From Clostridium sp. UBA6640 (GTDB lineage: Bacteria; Bacillota; Clostridia; Clostridiales; Clostridiaceae): a DNA stretch of 13,944 bases. Numbering within the stretch: the first letter of the stretch is position 1; the number at the start of each line of letters is the position of its first letter. The stretch covers positions 4,428 to 18,371 of the forward strand of contig NZ_DKLM01000060.1 in NCBI RefSeq assembly GCF_002455975.1, given 5' to 3'. Shown in pieces: positions 1-5,735 of the stretch. The translations under genes and the position numbers were made by a program. The notes beneath the pieces were generated by a model. That model made no database searches and had not been told where the DNA came from. It saw only the letters and a program-made list of their open reading frames with translations.

Positions 1-24
1 GTTTATAACTAGCGATTATATCTC

Positions 25-140
25 TAGTTATTATGTGGCGAACACTGTTCGCCGCTACAAATGAATTTTAAATTTCTCAGCGATAACTGAGAAATATCCA
101 TAACTGTGAATTTTGCATTGTGAACTGTGAATTGAATTAA
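25..140. repeat. MITE-like intergenic repeat, family 1, copy 1
   Basis: Short non-coding element with three parts. First is a hairpin with arms GGCGAA (37-42) and TTCGCC (48-53). Second is a 9-bp hairpin with arms ATTTCTCAG (72-80) and CTGAGAAAT (87-95). Third is a tail of imperfect 7-bp units of the type ATTGTGA (about 104-134). The same order recurs at 141-226 and 2013-2138. The copy is tandem with the next one: the 12-mer GTTCGCCGCTAC recurs 93 bp later. No transposase is present, so this would be a non-autonomous or structural repeat. The left boundary may lie outside the window. Confidence 0.75.
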
Positions 141-226
141 GTTCGCCGCTACGGAATCAGTTCTAAATTTCTCAGTGACAGCTGAGAAATATCCACAATT
201 GTGAATTGTGCATTGTGAATTGTGAA
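141..226. repeat. MITE-like intergenic repeat, family 1, copy 2
   Basis: Second copy, directly following copy 1. It lacks the left arm of the first hairpin and starts at the TTCGCC side (142-147). The ATTTCTCAG/CTGAGAAAT hairpin is at 167-175 and 182-190 with loop TGACAG. The heptad tail runs from 195 to 226 and ends exactly at the stop codon (227-229) of the neighbouring minus-strand gene. The truncation suggests that copies 1 and 2 arose by tandem duplication or nested insertion. Confidence 0.75.
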
Positions 227-631
227 CTAAATAAGTTCTCTTATAACTATCTCATCTAAAACTTCCGCACCAATTTCTATCATTTTAAAACATCTAGCTT
301 CGTCATTCCTATAACTTTCTTTTAATCTTGCACAATTATCAGTTCCTAACTTTGAGGTAAATTTCTCAAAGTATTCCTTTGTTAAGTTCTTTACTTTATC
401 ACTCTCATGAGCTCTATCCTCAGTAAATAATATTCCTAACACAGATATAGCACCTGTTATAACACCACAAACACTTTCCACTGCCATTCCACCACCAAAG
501 GCTGCCATTGCCTTTAAAGTTTGTTTATTAAGATTCATATTATACTCTTCATTTGCCGCATAAATTATAGTTTCAGCACAATTTAAATCATATTCACTAC
601 CATAAAATTTTTTAACCTTATCCAACAACAT
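227..631 (-). CDS. C_GCAxxG_C_C family protein
   Basis: A small protein of 134 residues resembling the C_GCAxxG_C_C family, named for its spaced cysteines; the family is of uncertain function, with possible redox or metal binding. Visible features are Cys18 in an NCAE motif, a Gly-rich GGGMAVESVCGVITGA segment (46-61) holding Cys55, then Cys100 and Cys114. The strict GCAxxG core is degenerate here, reading VCGVITG. I chose the ATG at 629-631 because GGGAGGGG stands five bases upstream; a TTG five codons earlier would lie inside that ribosome site. There is no signal peptide. The gene stands alone, and a family-1 repeat begins immediately after its TAG stop. Assignment to the family is from recognisable motifs; the function is not known. 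Confidence 0.8.
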   Translation of the reverse strand: MLLDKVKKFYGSEYDLNCAETIIYAANEEYNMNLNKQTLKAMAAFGGGMAVESVCGVITGAISVLGILFTEDRAHESDKVKNLTKEYFEKFTSKLGTDNCARLKESYRNDEARCFKMIEIGAEVLDEIVIRELI

Positions 632-712
632 AAAATCCCCTCCCAAAGCTCTTTAATATATAACTAAATAAATTATATCACTTGTCCACATCGAAAAGAA
701 GAAAGCCTTAAC

Positions 713-930
713 CAATTGAGAATTGACGATGGACAACTTATACAATTGACAATTGATAATGGAAAATTGACAATTAAGGTGGAAATTAATTATTTATGAA
801 TTAATTTCTTTAAATAGATTTTTTAATAAAAGTGACTGTGCCACTTCAAGAATAAATTAGCTCAAGACTTCTCCTCTAAAGGAGAAGTATCAACAATTCT
901 CCATTGTCAATTGTCACTTCTCAATTGTAT
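713..930. repeat. MITE-like repeat, family 2, with inverted heptad ends
   Basis: About 218 bp bounded by 7-bp-unit arrays in opposite orientation. On the left are units such as ATTGACA, ATTGATA and ATGGAAA (713-776). On the right are their reverse complements, TGTCAAT type (889-930). Inside are a hairpin with arms GAAATTAAT and ATTAATTTC around 782-808 and a second one with arms ACTTCTCC (867-874) and GGAGAAGT (881-888). The right end runs into the coding sequence of the PhzF-like gene and supplies its last codons. The left end has a partial twin at 2550-2605. The element boundaries are my estimate. Confidence 0.65.
825..846 (-). terminator. possible terminator of the PhzF-like gene
   Basis: On the minus strand the arms AAGTGGC and GTCACTT (seven pairs, one of them G-U; loop ACA) are followed by TTATT. 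It lies 68 bases beyond the PhzF-like stop codon, inside the family-2 repeat. The stem is short and the U tract imperfect, so the call is tentative. Confidence 0.4.
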
Positions 931-1756
931 AAATTTCTCCTTTAAGTACAATTACAGCCTTACCAATTAACTCAACTCTATCATCATTTAGAATGTTAAG
1001 CAGTATTTCCCCACCTCTCTCTGAGGCCTGATATGCTTTCAATGTATTTTTATTTAAAATTCCCTTCCAATAGTTGGCCAATAAAGTATGAACCGATCCA
1101 GTAACAGAGTCTTCATTTACACCTGCCCATGGATTAAAATAACGAGAAATAAAATCATAGTTCTCATCGCCTTCACAGGTAACCCCTACTCCTTTAATAT
1201 CTGTTTTAAAAGCTATAGTCTTCATTTTTTCATAATTAGGGTTAAGTTCTAATACCTCTTTTATACTATTAAGTTTAACAACTACTTTCCTTGTATTTTC
1301 ACCGATTATACACTCTTTAAAATCTTTAATTCCCATTGCTTCTAATAACTGATTTTCAGGTACTATATTTATTATATTATCCAAAGGAAAATTTAAAGAT
1401 ATACCTTTTAATGTTTTTTCACACACAAGATTGCCACTTTTAGTTTGGAAATTTAGTTTTTTATTACAATTACTATAGTGTTCAAATATAACCTGTGAAG
1501 TTGCAAGAGTAGCATGTCCGCATAGGGTCACTTCTTGATTTGGCGTAAACCACCTTAATGAAAAAGTTTTTCCATCTTTGAAGGATTTTCCGTCTATAAC
1601 TTTAACAAAAGCAGTTTCTGATAAATTCATTTCTCTAGCAATAGCTTGTAAACTTTCATCTTTTATTTCATCTTCTAAAATACATACTGCTGCTGGGTTA
1701 CCTTTAAATTTTTCTTCTGTAAAAGCATCCACTTGAAATATATTTAATGTTTTCAT
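914..1756 (-). CDS. PhzF family isomerase/epimerase-like protein
   Basis: Protein of 280 residues of the PhzF fold, a usual length for the family. These are cytosolic enzymes related to diaminopimelate-epimerase-like isomerases; the substrate of most clostridial members is unknown. Visible are the N-terminal VDAFTEEKFKGNPAAVC block (9-25), LSETAFV with the expected catalytic Glu47, CGHATLA (79-85) at the start of the active-site helix, and the second half signature EDSVTGSVHTLLANYW near the C terminus. The start is an ATG with AGGAGGAAGAGT directly upstream. The last five codons (YTIEK) and the TGA stop lie in the end of a family-2 repeat, so the ancestral C terminus may have differed slightly. 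It stands alone, with no biosynthetic neighbours to hint at a substrate. Confidence 0.88.
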   Translation of the reverse strand: MKTLNIFQVDAFTEEKFKGNPAAVCILEDEIKDESLQAIAREMNLSETAFVKVIDGKSFKDGKTFSLRWFTPNQEVTLCGHATLATSQVIFEHYSNCNKKLNFQTKSGNLVCEKTLKGISLNFPLDNIINIVPENQLLEAMGIKDFKECIIGENTRKVVVKLNSIKEVLELNPNYEKMKTIAFKTDIKGVGVTCEGDENYDFISRYFNPWAGVNEDSVTGSVHTLLANYWKGILNKNTLKAYQASERGGEILLNILNDDRVELIGKAVIVLKGEIYTIEK

Positions 1757-1799
1757 ACTCTTCCTCCTATATAATGTATCTAAATTTTTTCATTTTTAA

Positions 1800-1828
1800 T
1801 TATTAATCCTTAATTTCTAAGGGGTCAA
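1800..1828 (-). promoter_or_regulatory. weak candidate promoter of the PhzF-like gene
   Basis: On the minus strand TTGACC (1823-1828), 17 bases, then TAATAA (1800-1805), about 45 bases before the start codon. The -35 is good and the -10 is poor. A short inverted repeat, CCTTA and TAAGG, lies in the spacer. The remaining upstream DNA (1829-2012) is very AT-rich and I see nothing else in it that I can support. Confidence 0.3.
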
Positions 1829-2012
1829 TCTATTTTTATAGGAAATTTATTTTCCAGAGCATATATTAAATTTTCACATTATATCCTATATTCCTATTGA
1901 AATCATGGAAATTTAATTTTAAAAATATTATAATATAATGGCGTTAATTATGATATAAAGCAAAAATTTAATTTTAATAATCATTTAAATTATAGATAAT
2001 AATATAATTAGA

Positions 2013-2138
2013 TCAATTCACAATGTAATTGCTAATTATTATGGTGAATATTGTTCACCACTACAGAATTAATTTAGAATTTCTCAGTGACAGCTGAGAA
2101 AATTCCACAATTGTGCATTGTGAATTGTGAATTGAATA
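2013..2138. repeat. MITE-like intergenic repeat, family 1, copy 3 (with terminal inverted repeats)
   Basis: The most complete copy of family 1. It opens with CAATTCACAATG (2014-2025) and closes with the exact reverse complement CATTGTGAATTG (2116-2127) inside the heptad tail, giving 12-bp terminal inverted repeats. The first hairpin is GGTGAA (2043-2048) with TTCACC (2054-2059), where copy 1 has GGCGAA with TTCGCC, so both arms changed together. The second hairpin is at 2079-2087 and 2094-2102. The element sits directly upstream of the gene at 2169 and would be in its leader. Confidence 0.75.
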
Positions 2139-2168
2139 AAATGGTACGAAAGCAAAAGGAGAGAGAAA

Positions 2169-2561
2169 ATGAAGGCACTGGAAAATAAAGAGCTATCAGA
2201 TAAAGAATATATCTATACTCTTGAAAAACTATTAAATCATGTTAAAGAAGGTAAAAATCTTGTTGGGCTTTGTGAAGAGATTGGTAATATTGCACTAATA
2301 GATGAAATAAACAGCCATCCTATAAATAGAGATCAATTAAAAGCAAGAGATACTAAGTATCAGCCTTGTCCTTTAGACCTTAGATTACATAGTCCATCAG
2401 AAAAACCTGTAAAATCATATCATGGTTGTTTTTATCATTGTGGTTATAAGGAACTTTCAAAACTTAGTAAAGAAGAGCAAATAGAGTTTATCGAGAGAAT
2501 GATAAACGACTATAAAAAGCTAAGAATGGAAAATGGAGAACTTGAAACAATGCACAATTAA
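2169..2561 (+). CDS. hypothetical protein with Cys/His cluster
   Basis: I do not recognise this 130-residue protein. It is soluble, charged and lacks a signal peptide or membrane segment. The N-terminal half is predicted by eye to be helical. A central stretch carries Cys67, His85, Cys87, His90 and Cys91 (HGCFYHCG, 85-92), an arrangement that could bind a metal or be redox-active; Cys35 lies earlier. The C-terminal part (97-127) is rich in Glu and Lys and probably helical. AAAGGAG, ten bases upstream of the ATG, supports the start. It is the only plus-strand protein gene I support here. It is flanked by repeat elements on both sides, and the repeat at its 3' end supplies the final His-Asn codons and the TAA stop. 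Confidence 0.7.
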   Translation: MKALENKELSDKEYIYTLEKLLNHVKEGKNLVGLCEEIGNIALIDEINSHPINRDQLKARDTKYQPCPLDLRLHSPSEKPVKSYHGCFYHCGYKELSKLSKEEQIEFIERMINDYKKLRMENGELETMHN

Positions 2562-2605
2562 GGTGGAAATTAATCCTTTATGAATCGATTTCTTAAATAT
2601 ATATT
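2550..2605. repeat. partial copy of repeat family 2 (left end only)
   Basis: The segment reads ACAATTAAGGTGGAAATTAA (2553-2572), continues through TTTATGAAT and ends in TTTCTT, closely matching 769-815 of the family-2 repeat. Only the left end is present; the right inverted heptad array is missing. It overlaps the last codons of the upstream gene. Confidence 0.6.
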
Positions 2606-2633
2606 TATATAAATATTTGAATAATTACTTTAT

Positions 2634-2673
2634 AAAAAAATATACAAGCTTAACAATAAGCTTGTATATTTTT
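2634..2673. terminator. bidirectional terminator between the convergent 2169 gene and nfnB
   Basis: Perfect 12-bp stem (TATACAAGCTTA 2641-2652, TAAGCTTGTATA 2657-2668), loop ACAA, flanked by a run of A on the left and a run of T on the right. It can therefore end transcripts from both sides. It lies between the stop of the plus-strand gene and the stop of nfnB at 2697. Confidence 0.9.
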
Positions 2674-2696
2674 ATTAAATATTCTATTTAAACACT

Positions 2697-4091
2697 CTAG
2701 CTATTTTTTGATAAATCTTCGTCTATAGCTTTAGCTGCTTTTTTACCAGCTTCCATTGCAAGTATAACTGTTGCAGCGCCTGTTACAGCATCTCCACCAG
2801 CATAAACTTTAGCTTTAGAAGTTTTTCCTGTCTCTTCATCAGCCACTATACACTTCCATTTATTAATCTCTAATCCTTCTGTTGTAGCTGGAATTAATGG
2901 GTTTGGTGATGTTCCTAATGACATTATAACTGTGTCACAGTCAATTACAAACTCAGAACCTGGAACCTCAACAGGTCTTCTTCTTCCTGAAGCATCAGCT
3001 TCTCCTAGCTCCATTCTTATACATTTCATTCCTTTAACCCATCCATTTTCATCTCCAAGGATTTCAATTGGATTAACTAGAAGGTCAAGTATTATTCCTT
3101 CTTCTTTAGCATGATGCACTTCTTCAACTCTTGCTGGAAGTTCTGCTTCACTTCTTCTATAAACTATGTGAGTTTCTGCTCCTAATCTTAAAGCTGTTCT
3201 AGCAGCGTCCATAGCAACGTTTCCACCACCAACAACTGCAACTTTATCACCTGCTTTTATTGGAGTTGAATATCCTTCTTTGAAAGCTTTCATTAGGTTA
3301 TTTCTTGTTAAAAATTCATTTGCAGAGAACACTCCATTTAAGTTTTCTCCTGGTATTCCCATAAATTTAGGAAGTCCTGCACCTGAACCTACAAATACCG
3401 CTTCAAATTTTTCTTCACTTATTAATTGATCTATTGTAACTGTTCTTCCAACAATTACGTTAGTCTCTATTTTTACACCTAATTTAAGTAAATTATTTAT
3501 TTCATGCTTAACAACTGTCTCTTTTGGTAATCTAAACTCAGGGATTCCATAAACTAAAACTCCGCCTGGTTCATGTAATGCTTCAAACACAGTTACATCA
3601 TATCCCATTTTAGCTAAATCTCCAGCGCAAGTTATTCCTGCTGGACCTGAGCCTATAACAGCTACTTTTCTATTCTTCTTTTCTATATCTTTGGTTAAAT
3701 CTACATTATGTTCTCTTGACCAATCAGCAACAAATCTTTCAAGTTTACCAATTGACACAGGTTCTCCTTTTATTCCAAGAACACATTTGCTTTCACATTG
3801 TAATTCTTGAGGGCAAACTCTTCCGCAAACTGCTGGAAGTGCTGTATGTCTATCTAAAGCTTTAGCAGCTTCTGCAAATTCTCTATTTTTAACATGAGCT
3901 ATAAATTCTGGTATATCTACAGCAACTGGACATTTACCAACGCATGGTTTATTTTTACAATTTAGGCATCTTGAAGCTTCTTGTACAGCTTCTTCTTCAT
4001 TATATCCTAAACATACTTCTTCAAAGTTTTTAGCCCTTACTTTAGCATCTTGTTCTGCTATTGGAGTTTTTTTCATTCTATCTATAGCCAT
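2697..4091 (-). CDS. nfnB: NfnB, NADPH-binding large subunit of NADH-dependent reduced ferredoxin:NADP+ oxidoreductase
   Basis: Large subunit (464 residues) of the cytosolic flavin-based electron-bifurcating transhydrogenase NfnAB. The complex reduces two NADP+ with NADH and reduced ferredoxin, and is reversible. The N-terminal domain has two [4Fe-4S] cysteine sets: Cys42, 45, 50, 54 and Cys89, 93, 99, 103. A Rossmann FAD site follows at VIGSGPAGITCAG (145-157), then the NADP(H) Rossmann site VVGGGNVAMD (286-295) with the downstream basic patch YRRSEAE expected for the NADP phosphate, and the C-terminal FAD motif YAGGDAVTGAATVILAMEAG. It is homologous to glutamate synthase small subunits and is often annotated gltA or sudA. 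The pairing with the gene upstream argues for Nfn. The ATG overlaps the nfnA stop by one base, with GGAGG inside the nfnA tail, so translation is coupled. Confidence 0.93.
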   Translation of the reverse strand: MAIDRMKKTPIAEQDAKVRAKNFEEVCLGYNEEEAVQEASRCLNCKNKPCVGKCPVAVDIPEFIAHVKNREFAEAAKALDRHTALPAVCGRVCPQELQCESKCVLGIKGEPVSIGKLERFVADWSREHNVDLTKDIEKKNRKVAVIGSGPAGITCAGDLAKMGYDVTVFEALHEPGGVLVYGIPEFRLPKETVVKHEINNLLKLGVKIETNVIVGRTVTIDQLISEEKFEAVFVGSGAGLPKFMGIPGENLNGVFSANEFLTRNNLMKAFKEGYSTPIKAGDKVAVVGGGNVAMDAARTALRLGAETHIVYRRSEAELPARVEEVHHAKEEGIILDLLVNPIEILGDENGWVKGMKCIRMELGEADASGRRRPVEVPGSEFVIDCDTVIMSLGTSPNPLIPATTEGLEINKWKCIVADEETGKTSKAKVYAGGDAVTGAATVILAMEAGKKAAKAIDEDLSKNS

Positions 4092-4957
4092 TATTTATTA
4101 CCTCCTAAACCACAGCCTTCTTTTATGCTATCTTTTTTACACTCTTCAGCTTTATACATTGACATTCTTTTTAATGCCTCATCAAAGTTAACCTCATGTC
4201 CGTCAAATTCTGGGCCATCAACACAAGCGAATTTAGTTTCATTTCCAACTGTAACTCTACATGCTCCACACATTCCAGTTCCATCAACCATTATTGGATT
4301 CATACTTACAACTGTTTTTATTCCTAATTCTTCTGTTAGTTTACAAACAAATTTCATCATTATCATAGGTCCTATTGATATAACTAAATCATATTTTTTG
4401 CCTTCATTTTGTACTAGATCTTGTAGTTTATTAGTTACCATTCCTTTAGAACCATAAGTACCATCATCTGTGCATACAAAAACATCTCCAGATACAGCTT
4501 TCATTTCTTCTTCTAGGATTACCATGTCCTTAGTTTTGTATCCCATTATAACATCAGCTTTTATGCCTTGCTCATTTAGCCATTTAACTTGTGGATAAAC
4601 TGGAGCAGCTCCTACACCACCAGATATGAATAATATCTTCTTATTTTTAAGCTCTTCTAAATCTTCATGCAATAATTCAGATTCCATCCCTAATGGTCCA
4701 ACAAAATCAGCTACCATATCTCCAGCTTCTAGGTTGGCCATTTCTTTAGTTGAACATCCAATAGTTTGAACAACTATTGTAACTGTTCCTTTTTCTGCAT
4801 CTGTGTCGCAAACAGTTAAAGGAACTCTTTCTCCTTTTTCATCCATTCTAACGATTATAAATTGACCTGGTTTAGCTGATCTAGCTACCCTAGGTGCTTC
4901 AATATTCATTAAGAAAATTTGAGGTGCTAAATCCCTTTTTTCAGCTATTTTATACAT
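4091..4957 (-). CDS. nfnA: NfnA, NADH-binding [2Fe-2S] flavoprotein subunit of Nfn
   Basis: Small Nfn subunit, a ferredoxin-NADP reductase-fold protein like dihydroorotate dehydrogenase PyrK. It is expected to bind FAD, NADH and one [2Fe-2S] cluster. Counting from the chosen start, the FAD-binding stretch KPGQFIIVRMD is at 29-39, the nucleotide site ISGGVGAAPVYP at 111-122, and the cluster cysteines are Cys230, Cys233 and Cys245. Nfn is known to use an Asp as fourth ligand; Asp225 is a candidate here. Two in-frame ATGs are possible. GGAGG lies only three bases from the first (4961-4963) but nine from the second (4955-4957), so I chose the second, giving 288 residues. It is cotranscribed with nfnB; upstream lie a promoter and a glycine riboswitch. 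Confidence 0.9.
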   Translation of the reverse strand: MYKIAEKRDLAPQIFLMNIEAPRVARSAKPGQFIIVRMDEKGERVPLTVCDTDAEKGTVTIVVQTIGCSTKEMANLEAGDMVADFVGPLGMESELLHEDLEELKNKKILFISGGVGAAPVYPQVKWLNEQGIKADVIMGYKTKDMVILEEEMKAVSGDVFVCTDDGTYGSKGMVTNKLQDLVQNEGKKYDLVISIGPMIMMKFVCKLTEELGIKTVVSMNPIMVDGTGMCGACRVTVGNETKFACVDGPEFDGHEVNFDEALKRMSMYKAEECKKDSIKEGCGLGGNK

Positions 4958-5009
4958 ATCCATGTTCCTCCAAATCTAATCATTTTAATAAGTGTTCTAA
5001 AAAATAAAA

Positions 5010-5078
5010 ACTAGTTAATATGATATCCTATTTTAGATACCTAAAGATAACCTGTCCATACTAAATGCACATACTATA
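5010..5078. other. unidentified leader element A, diverged twin of the element at 5597-5692
   Basis: The 23 bases at 5010-5032 match 5602-5624 at 20 positions (shared core TATCCTATT, both starting ACTAGT). Similarity continues weakly beyond, including CATAC, AAATG and TGCAC. On the minus strand this is the leader of nfnA and ends in ACTAGTTTTTATTTTTT, resembling an attenuator tail. I cannot match it to a known riboswitch class. Confidence 0.4.
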
Positions 5079-5082
5079 ATTA

Positions 5083-5111
5083 ATAGTATACATTCTTTAT
5101 ATTTTTTGCAA
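5083..5111 (-). promoter_or_regulatory. candidate nfnAB promoter downstream of the riboswitch terminator
   Basis: On the minus strand TTGCAA (5106-5111), a 17-base spacer, then TACTAT (5083-5088). It begins right after the U tract of the riboswitch terminator, so nfn may be transcribed both from here and by riboswitch read-through. The predicted leader is about 120 bases long. Confidence 0.5.
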
Positions 5112-5112
5112 C

Positions 5113-5167
5113 AAAAAAGGGACAATAAGTAAATAGGCACACAAATAAATGCTATTTACACCTGTCC
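5113..5167 (-). terminator. intrinsic terminator of the glycine riboswitch (expression platform)
   Basis: On the minus strand GGACA (5163-5167) pairs with TGTCC (5120-5124), and an inner GTAAATAG pairs with CTATTTAC. The stem is followed by CTTTTTT. The GGACA arm belongs to the conserved 3' end of aptamer II, so aptamer P1 and the terminator compete. This predicts that glycine binding permits read-through (an ON switch). Confidence 0.8.
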
Positions 5168-5373
5168 TTTTATCTGAAAGTTTCCCCAAAACTACAAACT
5201 AAAACAATTTTGAGTTTCTTCTTCGATGCTCATAAAATGAGTCTCTCCAGGGTGGTATCCGATTATTGTGCTTCACCTGAAAGCTTCTGAATAGCCCATA
5301 GCTATACTATTCATTTCTTCTACGGTTATCCCTATTAAATGAAACGGAATATCTCCAATAACCCTCATTCACC
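5161..5373 (-). ncRNA. tandem glycine riboswitch (gcvT type)
   Basis: Minus-strand cis-regulatory RNA with two aptamers. Aptamer I starts with GGTTATT (5357-5363), which can pair with AATAATC, and contains GGAGAT, the CCGTAGAAG core and CTTTCAGGTGAAG. Aptamer II contains CTGGAGAGACTC, ATCGAAGAAG and the near-consensus 3' block ACTTTCAGATAAAAGGACAG. P1 of aptamer II is CCTG with CAGG. The leader GGTG (5370-5373) can pair with CACC of the linker, consistent with the leader-linker kink-turn known for this class. Glycine riboswitches normally precede glycine-cleavage or alanine/glycine transporter genes. Here the only gene downstream on the same strand is nfnA. Confidence 0.88.
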
Positions 5374-5395
5374 AAAATATTAACTATATATATAT

Positions 5396-5424
5396 ATATT
5401 ATATTCTATATTTTATATAGTCAA
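5396..5424 (-). promoter_or_regulatory. promoter of the glycine riboswitch transcript
   Basis: On the minus strand TTGACT (5419-5424), followed after 17 bases by TAATAT (5396-5401) or after 15 bases by TATAAT (5398-5403). Initiation would fall a few bases before the riboswitch leader, which supports the minus-strand orientation. Confidence 0.6.
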
Positions 5425-5464
5425 TATTAATTGTATATATTGTTCGAATTTTTCTACTATTTGC

Positions 5465-5478
5465 ATCAAACGTTTACA
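5465..5478. promoter_or_regulatory. cre-like (CcpA) site
   Basis: The minus strand reads TGTAAACGTTTGAT. The left half and central CG fit the catabolite-responsive element; the last three bases do not. It lies about 40 bases upstream of the riboswitch -35. The match is partial, so this is a suggestion only. The rest of 5425-5596 is AT-rich and shows nothing else I can support. Confidence 0.3.
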
Positions 5479-5596
5479 TTCCATACAATATGATACCATT
5501 TGTGTGTTTATTCTTATTATATTTTAAAAACCATTTATTTCATAAGTAAGGATATAATCACTTTATATTTATAATTTTGCAGATTAAAATATTAAT

Positions 5597-5692
5597 AAAT
5601 AACTAGTCAGTATGCTATCCTATTCCATAGATATAGATAAATTGCCACCCTATCTTATACAAAATGAATCTTGCACTTTTGACTAGTTATTT
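5597..5692. repeat. unidentified inverted-repeat element B downstream of adh
   Basis: Perfect 13-bp inverted repeat, AAATAACTAGTCA (5597-5609) and TGACTAGTTATTT (5680-5692), enclosing 70 bases. The inside of the left end matches element A at 5010-5032 in 20 of 23 positions. It begins 43 bases after the adh stop and is the only candidate for an adh 3' structure, although the 70-base interior is unusual for a terminator. It could be a structured RNA or a tiny mobile element. Confidence 0.5.
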
Positions 5693-5735
5693 TGTTTCAG
5701 ACATCTTAATACATTTATAATTTCATATATTTAAA

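Noticed and set aside
25..226. CRISPR array
   Set aside because: The repeats are whole 90-bp elements in tandem plus 7-bp subunits; there are no regular repeats of 25-40 bp with unique spacers.
2932..3114. Plus-strand open frame inside nfnB
   Set aside because: Antisense to a well-conserved gene, no ribosome site, no recognisable protein; produced by the codon bias of the opposite strand.
4050..4457. 135-codon plus-strand open frame across the nfnA-nfnB junction
   Set aside because: Antisense to conserved coding sequence of both Nfn subunits, low-complexity Ser/Pro-rich product, no ribosome site.
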